The position numbers were made by a program, and so were the translations under genes. A DNA stretch of 64,000 nucleotides from JAEUMW01 sp963734295 (GTDB taxonomy: Bacteria > Pseudomonadota > Gammaproteobacteria > Burkholderiales > JAEUMW01), in contig CAVTGS010000012.1 in NCBI GenBank assembly GCA_963734295.1, positions 372,001-436,000 on the forward strand, given 5' to 3'. Position 1 is the stretch's first letter, and each line of letters begins with the position of its first letter. The notes under the pieces were generated by a model that was not told the DNA's origin, did not search any database, and saw only the letters and a program-made list of their open reading frames with translations. Positions 54,552-63,045 of the stretch are shown here, piece after piece.

Positions 54552-55684
54552 GCGCCCGTTTCTCCTGGTCGCGGATCGCTGCCATGCTGGCGAAAGAGTT
54601 CATCCAGTTGCGCCGCGACCGGCTTACGTTCGCCATGATGGCCGGCATCCCGCTGCTCCAGCTCGTGCTGTTCGGCTACGCCATCAACACCGATCCCAAG
54701 CACCTGCCGACGGCCGTGCTCTCCGCTGACCAGAGCCCGTTCTCCCGCAGCTTCGTGCGCGCGCTGGAGAACAGCGGCTATTTCAGGATTGTCGACAGCA
54801 TCGACAGTGAAGCCGACGCGAACCGTCTGCTCGCGTTGGGCGACGTGCAGTTCGTCGTCACCATTCCCGAGAACTTCTCGCGCAAGCTGCAGCGGGGCGA
54901 GCGCCCGGTGCTGCTGGTGGAGGCGGATGCCACCGATCCGGCCGCGACCAGCAATGCCATCGCAGCCTTGCTCAACCTGAATCAGACGGCGCTCAAGCGC
55001 GACCTCGAAGGCGGCCTCGCGCGGTTGCAGAACGACCTCCCGCCGTTCGAGGTGCGTGTGCAGCGGCGCTACAATCCCGAGGGCATCACGCAGTACAACA
55101 TCGTGCCGGGGCTCATGGGCGTGATCCTGACCATGACCATGGTAATGATGACCTGCATCGCCGTGACCCGCGAGCACGAGCGCGGCACGCTCGAGAATCT
55201 GCTCGCCACGCCGGTCAAGCCGGCAGAGGTGATGCTGGGCAAGATCTTTCCCTACATCATCATCGGCTACGTACAGGTCACGCTGATCCTCGGCGCTGCG
55301 ATCCTGCTCTTCGATGTTCCGTTCCTCGGCAGCCTCACGTTGTTGTCCTGCGCGCTGGTCCTGTTCATGGCGGCGCACCTCGCGGTGGGCTTCACCTTCT
55401 CCACGATCGCCAAGAACCAGATGCAAGCGATGCAGATGACCTTCTTCTTCTATTTGCCCTCCCTGTTGCTGTCCGGCTTCATGTTCCCGTTTCGCGGCAT
55501 GCCATCGTGGGCGCAGTGGATCGGCGAAGTGTTCCCGCTCACGCACTTCCTGCGTATCGTGCGCGGCATTCTGCTGAAGGGCAACGGTCTCTCGGAGATC
55601 ACGCCGAATCTGTGGCCGATTGCGCTATTCCTACTGATCGTGGCGACCGTCGCGCTGCGCCGCTACCGCGAGACACTGGACTGA
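54548..55684 (+). CDS. ABC-2 exporter permease (YbhS/YbhR-like)
   Basis: A 378-residue membrane protein with one N-terminal helix (LTFAMMAGIPLLQLVLFGYAIN), a large periplasmic domain (VLSADQSPFSRSFVRALENSGYF), and five helices in the second half. MMTCIAVTREHERGTLENLLATPVKPAEVM is the cytosolic coupling segment typical of ABC-2 permeases. Only one permease gene is present, so it is probably a homodimer. It begins in the ATPase stop and is followed by the TetR gene six bases later. Confidence 0.93.
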   Translation: MSARFSWSRIAAMLAKEFIQLRRDRLTFAMMAGIPLLQLVLFGYAINTDPKHLPTAVLSADQSPFSRSFVRALENSGYFRIVDSIDSEADANRLLALGDVQFVVTIPENFSRKLQRGERPVLLVEADATDPAATSNAIAALLNLNQTALKRDLEGGLARLQNDLPPFEVRVQRRYNPEGITQYNIVPGLMGVILTMTMVMMTCIAVTREHERGTLENLLATPVKPAEVMLGKIFPYIIIGYVQVTLILGAAILLFDVPFLGSLTLLSCALVLFMAAHLAVGFTFSTIAKNQMQAMQMTFFFYLPSLLLSGFMFPFRGMPSWAQWIGEVFPLTHFLRIVRGILLKGNGLSEITPNLWPIALFLLIVATVALRRYRETLD

Positions 55685-55690
55685 TCGGCG

Positions 55691-56380
55691 ATGACCCACG
55701 CCCACAACAAGTCCGCACCGCGTTGGCTGCGCCGCAAGGACGATCGCCCCGCCGAGCTCACCGCCGCGGCGCTGCAGCTCTTCGTCGAACGCGGCTACGC
55801 CGCCACCCGGCTCGAGGATGTCGCGGCGCGCGCCAGCGTGAGCAAAGGCACCCTCTACCTCTACTTCCGCAACAAGGAAGAACTCTTCAAGGCGGTGGTC
55901 CGCAAAGGGCTGGTCGAGACCATCGAAATGGGCGAGGCCCTGGTCGCGGAGTTTCGCGGCGGCGCCCCCGAACTCCTGATCCTCTTGATCCGGGGGTGGT
56001 GGGACGCGCTCGTGCAGTCGCCCTTCAGCGGCATCCCGAAGCTCGTCATCGGCGAGTCGGGCAATTTCCCCGAGCTCGCACAGTTCTATTTCGAGGAGGT
56101 GATCGAGCGCGGCTCCCGTCTCGTCGAATCGGTGCTCGCCCGCGGCGTCGAGGCGGGCGAGTTCCGCGCCCTCGATCCGCATCACCTTACGCGCGTGGCG
56201 ATCGCTCCGGTCGTGATGGCGGCCTTGTGGAAGCACTCGTTCGGACGGCTCGAAGTGCGCGACATCGCCGAGGATGCGTACCTCGACACTCATCTCACGG
56301 CGCTCCTGACGGGCATCGCGACGCGACGCGACCAAGGCGGGTGCAGGCGACCGGCCGGCCACGACTACCCGAGGGAAGAC
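55691..56380 (+). CDS. TetR/AcrR-family regulator, no stop before the RND adaptor gene
   Basis: The first 60 residues hold the DNA-binding domain (PAELTAAALQLFVERGYAATRLEDVAARASVSKGTLYLYFRNKEELF in pieces), followed by a ligand-binding helical domain (VETIEMGEALVAEFRG, HLTRVAIAPVVMAALWKHSF) to about residue 212 (HLTALLTGIATRRDQ). The frame then stays open and enters the next gene in frame, so either the stop was lost or a chimera is made. The end given is the base before the adaptor start. Such regulators normally repress the adjacent efflux genes, here the ABC exporter upstream and the RND pump downstream. Confidence 0.85.
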
Positions 56381-57469
56381 ATGAGGAAAGACATGAGGAT
56401 CGCGCGCTCGCTGGTGCTGCTTGCACTGCTGGCACTCGCCGGCTGCGGGAGGGAGGAGGCGCGGCCGCAGGCAGCGCAGCCGGTGCGGGTCACGTCGGCC
56501 GTGATTTCCGATCAGCGCCTGCACGCGAGCTACTCCGGCGATGTCCGCGCCCGCTACGAAGCGGATCTGGGCTTCCGCGTCGGCGGCAAGATTCTGGAGC
56601 GGCAGGTGGAGGTCGGCAGCTCGGTCAGGTCCGGCGACGTGCTCGCGCGCCTCGATCCGCAGGACCTGCAGCTCAACATCCTGTCCGCAAGATCGCAGCA
56701 AGAGGCCGCGCGCTCCGACTACGAGCAGGCGAAGGCGGATCTGGAGCGGTACCGCAACCTGCTCAAGAAACGCTTCATCAGCGAGGCGGAGTTCGATCGC
56801 CGCGAGAATCAGTACCGGGTCGCCAAGGCGCGGCTCGATCAGGCACAGGCGCAGCTCGGCGTGTCCCAGAACCAGGTGGCGTACGCGACGCTCAGCGCCG
56901 ACGGCGACGGCATCGTCACGGCCATTCTCGCCGAGGCAGGGCAGGTGGTGTCGGCAGGGCAAACGGTGATGCGCATGGCGCGCGGTGACGAGCGCGAGGT
57001 GGTGATCAGCGTGCCCGAGAACCGGCTCGACGAGCTCAAGGCCGCGAACGACATCCGGGTCACCCTGTGGGCCGACCGCGGCGTCAACTACCACGGTCGG
57101 GTGCGGGAGGTTTCGCCGGGCGCCGACGCGGTGACCCGCACCTACACGGTCAAGGTGAGCCTGCTCGACGCCGATCCCCGCGTGAAGTTGGGCATGACCG
57201 CCAACGTGCTCCTCGGCAGCACGCGGCCGGACCAGGCGATCGAGCTGCCGCTCACGGCGCTGCACCGCAAGGACGGGACTGCCGCGGTCTGGGTGGTCGA
57301 TCCCGCGAGCGCTACGGTGACGCTCACGCCGGTGCGCCTCGGCGAGTATCACGAGAACACTTTCACCGTGCTGGAAGGGCTCAAGCCCGACGACCTCGTG
57401 GTGACCGCGGGCGTGCACAAGCTCGTTCCCGGGCAGAAGGTCAAGGTGCCGATGCGGGGCGCATCGTGA
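56381..57469 (+). CDS. RND efflux periplasmic adaptor (membrane fusion) lipoprotein
   Basis: A 362-residue adaptor with lipoprotein signal (IARSLVLLALLALAGCGR), lipoyl halves (DLGFRVGGKILERQVEVGSSVRSGD, ATLSADGDGIVTAILAEAGQVV), a coiled-coil hairpin (YEQAKADLERYRNLLKKRFISEAEF) and a membrane-proximal domain. Two ATGs are possible, 56381 and 56393, each after a GAGG(G)AA sequence. It is in frame with the TetR gene upstream. Its stop overlaps the GTG of the RND permease. With the permease it forms a two-gene pump lacking its own outer-membrane factor. Confidence 0.92.
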   Translation: MRKDMRIARSLVLLALLALAGCGREEARPQAAQPVRVTSAVISDQRLHASYSGDVRARYEADLGFRVGGKILERQVEVGSSVRSGDVLARLDPQDLQLNILSARSQQEAARSDYEQAKADLERYRNLLKKRFISEAEFDRRENQYRVAKARLDQAQAQLGVSQNQVAYATLSADGDGIVTAILAEAGQVVSAGQTVMRMARGDEREVVISVPENRLDELKAANDIRVTLWADRGVNYHGRVREVSPGADAVTRTYTVKVSLLDADPRVKLGMTANVLLGSTRPDQAIELPLTALHRKDGTAAVWVVDPASATVTLTPVRLGEYHENTFTVLEGLKPDDLVVTAGVHKLVPGQKVKVPMRGAS

Positions 57470-60400
57470 GGGATCTCAACCTTTCGGAATGGGCGCTGCG
57501 CCACCGGGTGCTGACGCTCTACCTCATGGCCGCGCTCTTGGTCGCCGGCGTGTTCGCCTATTTCAAGCTGGGTCGCGCCGAGGACCCCGATTTCACGGTC
57601 AAGGTCATGGTGGTGCGCACGCTGTGGCCGGGCGCGACCGCCGCCGAAGTGGAGCAACAGGTCACCGACCGCATCGAGAAGAAGCTGCAGGAGACGCCCT
57701 CGCTCGATCATGTGCGCAGTTATTCGAAGTCCGGGGAGTCGCTCATCTTCGTCACCCTCAAGGACTCCACCCAGCCGCACCTCGTGCCGGGGACCTGGTA
57801 CGAGGTGCGCAAGAAGGTGAGCGATGTCCGCGATCGGTTGCCCGGCGGCGTACGCGGACCGTACTTCAACGACGAATTCGGCGACACCTTCGGCACCATC
57901 TACGCCTTCACCGGCGACGGCTTCACGCACGCCGAGCTCAAGGACGTGGTGGAGGAAGTGCGGCAGACGCTGCTGCGGCTGCCGGACGTGTCGAAGGTCG
58001 ACCTCGTCGGCGTCCAGGACGAGAAGATCTTCATCGAGCTCTCGCACAAGAAGCTCGCCACCCTCAACATCGACCCGCTGCTCATCTTCAACACGCTGCG
58101 CGGGCAGAACACCGTGGCCCCGGCGGGCAGCGTCGAAACCGCGAGCGACCGCATCCACATGCGCGTCACCGGCGACTTCGAGTCGATCGAGAACGTGCGC
58201 GAGATCGGCATCCGCGCGAACGGGCGGCTGTTCCGGCTAGGCGATATCGCGAACGTGTACCGCGGCTACGTCGACCCGCCCACGCCCAGGATGCGCTATC
58301 GCGGCCAGGAGGCGATCGGGCTCGCGATCTCGATGGCGCGCGGCGGCAACGTGCTCGCTCTGGGCGAGAATCTGGACCGCGCGGTGACGGGGGTGAAGGA
58401 GCGTCTGCCGGTGGGGATCGAACTGCACCAGGTGGCGGATCAGCCGCGGGTCGTCGAGCGATCGGTGAACGAATTCATGCAGACGCTCCTCGAAGCGCTC
58501 GTCATCGTGCTCGCCGTGAGCTTCGTGAGCCTGGGGGTGCGCGCGGGCATGGTGGTGGCCCTGTCGATTCCGCTGGTGCTCGCGGTCACGTTCCTCTTCA
58601 TGCTGATCTTCGGCATCGCGCTCCAGCGCATCTCGCTCGGCGCGCTCATCATCGCTCTCGGCCTGCTCGTCGACGATGCGATCATCTCGACCGAGATGAT
58701 GGTGGTCAAGATGGAGCAAGGCTGGGATCGCGTGCGCGCAGCGAGCTTTGCCTATACGACCGCCGCCTTGCCGATGCTGACCGGCACGCTCGTGACGGCG
58801 GCGGGGTTCATTCCGGTGGGATTCGCGCGGTCCGCCGCCGGCGAGTACACCTTTTCCATCTTCGTGGTGGTGGTGACGGCGCTGCTCGTTTCGTGGATCG
58901 CCGCGGTGGTCTTCACGCCGGTGATCGGCGTGCGGATCCTGCCCGACTACGCGAGGAACGGCGGCCACGACGTCTACGCGCGACCCTTCTACCGGCGGTT
59001 GCGGCGCAGTGTCGAATGGTGCCTCGTGCACCGCAGAACGGTCATCGCCGCCACGGCGGCGCTGTTCGTGCTGGCCTTGGTCGGCTTCCGCATGGTGGAG
59101 CAGCAGTTCTTTCCGTCCGCGAACCGTCCCGAGCTGCTCGTGGACCTCTGGTTGCCCGGGGGCGCCTCGATCCGCGGCACACAGGCGGAGGTCGAGCGTT
59201 TCGACCGGACGCTCGCGAGCGACGACGACGTCGTCGATTACGTCGCCTACGTCGGCGGCGGCTCGCCGCGCTTCTATCTCCCCCTCGACCAGCAGCTCAA
59301 TCACGACAATTTCGCGCAGTACATGCTGGTGACGCGCGACAACGAAGCCCGGGAGCGAGTGATGGAGCGCCTGCGCGCCTCGCTCGAAGAGGACTTCCCG
59401 GTGGTGCGGGGACGCGTGCAGCGCCTGGAGAACGGCCCGCCGATTGGCTGGCCGCTGCAGTTTCGCGTGAGCGGCGCGGATCCGGCGCAGGTGCGGACCA
59501 TCGCCGAGCGCGTCGCCGCCGTCGTGCGCGAGAACCCGGATGCCCACAATGTCCACCTCGACTGGAACGAGCCCGCCAAGGTGGTGCGGCTCGAGGTGGA
59601 CCAGAACAAGGCGCGCGTCGTGGGCGTGAGCTCCCAGGACCTCTCGGCCTTCGTGAATGCGGTGCTCTCCGGCCACAGCGTCACGTACTACCGGGAACGG
59701 GACAAGCTGATCGAGGTGGTCGCACGCGCGCAGCCCGACGAACGCCTCGACCTCGGCAACCTGAAGGACATCAACATCTACACCCAGAGCGGGCGCTCGA
59801 TCCCGCTCTCGCAGGTGGTCACCATCCGCTACGATTTCGAGGAACCCATCATCTGGCGGCGCAACCGTCTGCCGACCGTGACCGTGCGTGCCGACGTGGT
59901 CGGCCATGTGCAGGCCCCCGACGTCACGGCGCGCATCGATCCGCTGCTCCACCCGATCCGCGCCGATCTGCCCGACGACTACCGCATCGAGGTGGGCGGC
60001 GCGGTGGAGGAGAGCGGCAAGGGACAGCGGTCGGTGATCGCCGTGGTGCCGGTCATGGTAATCGTCATCGTGACGCTGCTCATGATCCAGCTGCAAAGCG
60101 TGAGTCGCACGCTGCTCGTGCTCGCGACGGCACCGCTCGGGCTCATCGGCGTCACGCTCTTTCTGCTCGTCTTCCGCGAGCCTTTCGGCTTCGTGGCGAT
60201 GCTGGGGGCGATCGCGCTCGCCGGCATGATCATGCGCAACTCGGTGATCCTCGTCGATCAGATCGATCAGGACATCGAGGCCGGACATGTCCCCTGGGGC
60301 GCCGTGGTGGAGGCCACCGTGCGCCGCTTCCGCCCGATCGTGCTGACCGCGGCAGCGGCGATCCTGGCGATGATTCCGCTGGCCGGCAGCACCTTCTGGG

Positions 60401-60534
60401 GGCCGATGGCGATCGCCATCATGGGCGGGCTGCTGGTCGCGACGGTGCTCACCGTGTACTTCGTGCCGGCGCTGTATGCGGCGTGGTTCCGGCTCGAGCG
60501 CGTAGCCGAACGAAGCGTGGCGGTGCCAGTCTGA
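57466..60534 (+). CDS. RND multidrug efflux permease (HAE1/AcrB-like family)
   Basis: A 1022-residue inner-membrane proton-driven exporter with the two repeated halves of RND proteins: N-terminal helix (LYLMAALLVAGVFAYFKL), periplasmic DN/PN parts, then helices 2-6 with GLLVDDAIISTEMM carrying the proton-relay aspartates in TM4, and the second half with MIMRNSVILVDQIDQDIEAG. PTVTVRADV and similar strands belong to the porter domain. GTG 57466 overlaps the adaptor stop. Ends 29 bases before an Slp lipoprotein gene. Substrate spectrum unknown. Confidence 0.95.
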   Translation: MRDLNLSEWALRHRVLTLYLMAALLVAGVFAYFKLGRAEDPDFTVKVMVVRTLWPGATAAEVEQQVTDRIEKKLQETPSLDHVRSYSKSGESLIFVTLKDSTQPHLVPGTWYEVRKKVSDVRDRLPGGVRGPYFNDEFGDTFGTIYAFTGDGFTHAELKDVVEEVRQTLLRLPDVSKVDLVGVQDEKIFIELSHKKLATLNIDPLLIFNTLRGQNTVAPAGSVETASDRIHMRVTGDFESIENVREIGIRANGRLFRLGDIANVYRGYVDPPTPRMRYRGQEAIGLAISMARGGNVLALGENLDRAVTGVKERLPVGIELHQVADQPRVVERSVNEFMQTLLEALVIVLAVSFVSLGVRAGMVVALSIPLVLAVTFLFMLIFGIALQRISLGALIIALGLLVDDAIISTEMMVVKMEQGWDRVRAASFAYTTAALPMLTGTLVTAAGFIPVGFARSAAGEYTFSIFVVVVTALLVSWIAAVVFTPVIGVRILPDYARNGGHDVYARPFYRRLRRSVEWCLVHRRTVIAATAALFVLALVGFRMVEQQFFPSANRPELLVDLWLPGGASIRGTQAEVERFDRTLASDDDVVDYVAYVGGGSPRFYLPLDQQLNHDNFAQYMLVTRDNEARERVMERLRASLEEDFPVVRGRVQRLENGPPIGWPLQFRVSGADPAQVRTIAERVAAVVRENPDAHNVHLDWNEPAKVVRLEVDQNKARVVGVSSQDLSAFVNAVLSGHSVTYYRERDKLIEVVARAQPDERLDLGNLKDINIYTQSGRSIPLSQVVTIRYDFEEPIIWRRNRLPTVTVRADVVGHVQAPDVTARIDPLLHPIRADLPDDYRIEVGGAVEESGKGQRSVIAVVPVMVIVIVTLLMIQLQSVSRTLLVLATAPLGLIGVTLFLLVFREPFGFVAMLGAIALAGMIMRNSVILVDQIDQDIEAGHVPWGAVVEATVRRFRPIVLTAAAAILAMIPLAGSTFWGPMAIAIMGGLLVATVLTVYFVPALYAAWFRLERVAERSVAVPV

Positions 60535-60563
60535 TCGTTCGAATTCCGGATATCCTGCCAACC

Positions 60564-61130
60564 ATGCGAACCCTCTTCTGCGGCCTGCTCGCCGCGATCC
60601 TGAGCGCGGGCTGCGCGTCGGTGCCAAAGTCGCTCGAGGCGACCAATCTCTCGACCGTGACGCCGAGCGTCGTGCGCGACGGGGCAGGCGCCGGCATCGG
60701 CGAGCGCGTGCGCTGGGGCGGCAGCATCCTGGCGGTCAAGCCCGAGTCGGCCGCGACCTGCATCGAGATCCTGAGCCGTCCACTCGATACTTCGGCGCGA
60801 CCGCAGGTCACCGATGCGAGCTTCGGGCGCTTCCTCGCCTGCGGGCCGGGATTCTACGACCCTGCGGTCTATGGGAAGGACCGCAGCCTCACCGTGCTCG
60901 GGACGGTGGAAGGCGTTACCGACGGCACCATCGACGGCGCGCCCTACCGCTTTCCCCGGCTGCGCATCGAGGCCGTGCACCTCTGGCCGATCGTCGTGTA
61001 CGTCCCATCGCCGTACTACGGACCTTACTGGGGCGGGCCGTTCTGGTACGGACCGCCGTGGGGACCGTTCTGGTATGGACCGGCCTGGGGACCTTACTGG
61101 TACGGCCCCGGGCCATTCTGGGGCTGGTAA
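60564..61130 (+). CDS. Slp-family outer membrane lipoprotein with aromatic tail
   Basis: A 188-residue lipoprotein: signal with lipobox LSAGCAS, then the Slp domain (GERVRWGGSILAVKPESAATCIEILSRPL, GRFLACGPGFYDPAVYGKDRSLTVLGTVEG, each in pieces). After IVVYVPSPYYG the protein ends with repeated GPPWGPFWYGPAWGPYWYG units, about ten residues each, rich in Gly, Pro, Tyr and Trp. Slp proteins appear in starvation and stationary phase envelopes. It follows the RND gene. The hairpin AACGGGCC/GGCCCGTT at 61169-61200 lies just after it but has no T-run. Confidence 0.88.
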   Translation: MRTLFCGLLAAILSAGCASVPKSLEATNLSTVTPSVVRDGAGAGIGERVRWGGSILAVKPESAATCIEILSRPLDTSARPQVTDASFGRFLACGPGFYDPAVYGKDRSLTVLGTVEGVTDGTIDGAPYRFPRLRIEAVHLWPIVVYVPSPYYGPYWGGPFWYGPPWGPFWYGPAWGPYWYGPGPFWGW

Positions 61131-61268
61131 CCGCGCCGCCGCACGAACTCCTCCGCCGACAATGATCGAACGGGCCTCCGCAACAGTGCGCGGGCCCGTT
61201 CGCATCGGGCGTCGGCATGCGCAGCCGTGGGAGAATGGGCGTCGATCGCGTTCCGTTCGTCACGCCCC

Positions 61269-62966
61269 ATGATCACGTCGCTCGTCCGGGCTGTCCTCGC
61301 ACCGCTCCTGATCTCGATGGTGCTGGCCGGTCCCCGTGTTGCGATAGCACGCTCGCCCGCTGCGACGGTCGCCATCGCGAGCGCCCATCCGCTGGCGACC
61401 CGCGCCGGTGAGGAGGTGCTGGCAGTCGGCGGCAACGCGTTCGACGCCGCGGTTGCGGTGAGCGCTGCACTGGCGGTCGTGGAGCCTTACGGATCAGGCT
61501 TGGGCGGCGGCGGTTTCTGGCTGCTGCATCGCGCCCGCGACGGCTTCGAGGTAATGGTGGACGGGCGCGAGGTGGCGCCGCTCGGCGCCACTGCAACGAT
61601 GTATCTCGGCGCCGATGGAAAACCGCTGCCGGAAGCCTCGCTCGTTGGCGCGAAAGCGGCTGCGATTCCGGGCACTTCCGCTGCAATCGTCTGGATCGCA
61701 GCGCGCTACGGCCGGCTGCCCCTGGCGCAGACGCTCGCCCCCGCGATCCGGCTCGCGCGGGAAGGTTTTCGCGTCGACGCCCGTTATCTCGAAATGGCTC
61801 GCCTGCGCCACGCAGCGCTCGAACGCGATCACGCCGCTGCAGCGATCTTCCTCGACGGCAACTCTCCGGCGGACGGGTTCCAGCTGCGCCAACCCGCGCT
61901 CGCGCGCACCCTCGAGGTGCTCGCCGACCGCGGACATGACGGTTTTTACGACGGGCCGGTGGCGGCAGAGCTCGTGCGGAGCGTTCAGGCAGGCGGGGGC
62001 GTCTGGACCCTCGAGGATCTGCTGCGCTACCGCGTGGAGGAGCGCGCGCCGCAGAAGATCCGCTACCACGATGCGGTGATCACCACGGCGCCACTGCCTT
62101 CCGCGGGGGGCCTCACGCTGGCCCAGGCCCTCAACATCCTGCGCGAGTTTCCGGTTGCCACGCTGAGCGACGGCGAACGCACGCATCTCGTGGTCGAGGC
62201 GCTGCGGCGCGGTTACCAGGACCGGCTGCGCTACCTCGGCGATCCCGCTTTCGTCCACGTCCCGGCCGATCGGCTCGCCTCCACCGCCTATGCGGCAGAG
62301 CGCGCGACCGACATCCGCCTCGAGCATGCGACACCGAACGAGCAGCTGGAAACCGACGCTGCTGCGGGGCGAGGCGGCGACAGCACCACGCACTTCTCGA
62401 TCGTCGATGCGGAGGGCAACCGTGTCGCCGCGACCCTGAGCCTCAACCTGCCGTTTGGGAGCGGCTTCGTCGCCGGCACGACCGGTGTGCTGCTCAACAA
62501 CGAGATGGACGACTTCACGATTCTGCCCGGCATGCCGAATACGTATGGGCTGATCGGCGGGCCTCCCAACGCGATCGCGCCCGGCAAGCGTCCGCTGTCG
62601 TCGATGTCGCCTGCCTTCGTCGAGGACGAGCGGGGAGTGCTCGTGCTCGGCACGCCGGGCGGCTCGCGCATCGTGAGCATGGTGCTCCTCAGTGTGCTGG
62701 ACTACTTGCACAACCCGGACTGGACGCTCGAAGGTATGGTCGCCGCACCCCGCTTGCATCATCAGTTCCTGCCCGATCGCGTGGAGATCGAGCCGGAAGG
62801 ATTCCCGAGCGCGTGGCGGTCGGGGCTCGAACAGCGCGGGCACACGGTTACGGTCGCGCGCCGGCGCTGGGGCAACATGCAGGCGGTGCACCTCGACCGC
62901 AGGAGCGGCCGTACCGAGGCGGCGTCCGATCCGCGCGGGCGCGTCGGCGAGACGGTGAGGTTCTGA
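61269..62966 (+). CDS. ggt: Gamma-glutamyltransferase
   Basis: A 565-residue exported enzyme that breaks the gamma-glutamyl bond of glutathione and related compounds. It has a signal peptide (VRAVLAPLLISMVLAGPRVAIA), ASAHPLATRAGEEVLAVGGNAFDAAVA, VEPYGSGLGGGGFWLLH, the autoprocessing/catalytic threonine in GGDSTTHFSIVD, LLNNEMDDF and PLSSMSPAFV with LGTPGGSRI. Autocleavage before the Thr of STTHFS makes the large and small subunits. ATG 61269 is used as start of the signal peptide. It lies alone between slp and accA. Confidence 0.93.
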   Translation: MITSLVRAVLAPLLISMVLAGPRVAIARSPAATVAIASAHPLATRAGEEVLAVGGNAFDAAVAVSAALAVVEPYGSGLGGGGFWLLHRARDGFEVMVDGREVAPLGATATMYLGADGKPLPEASLVGAKAAAIPGTSAAIVWIAARYGRLPLAQTLAPAIRLAREGFRVDARYLEMARLRHAALERDHAAAAIFLDGNSPADGFQLRQPALARTLEVLADRGHDGFYDGPVAAELVRSVQAGGGVWTLEDLLRYRVEERAPQKIRYHDAVITTAPLPSAGGLTLAQALNILREFPVATLSDGERTHLVVEALRRGYQDRLRYLGDPAFVHVPADRLASTAYAAERATDIRLEHATPNEQLETDAAAGRGGDSTTHFSIVDAEGNRVAATLSLNLPFGSGFVAGTTGVLLNNEMDDFTILPGMPNTYGLIGGPPNAIAPGKRPLSSMSPAFVEDERGVLVLGTPGGSRIVSMVLLSVLDYLHNPDWTLEGMVAAPRLHHQFLPDRVEIEPEGFPSAWRSGLEQRGHTVTVARRRWGNMQAVHLDRRSGRTEAASDPRGRVGETVRF

Positions 62967-63045
62967 ACCGGCGTGGGCATTTGCTGTAAAATCCACGGCC
63001 ATTCCATTGCCCTGTCTCCCCGCCTCGAGGCCCGACCCGCGCGTC

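Noticed and set aside
61169..61200. Hairpin AACGGGCC/GGCCCGTT as a terminator after slp
   Set aside because: There is no T-run after it; it may slow polymerase but cannot be called an intrinsic terminator.
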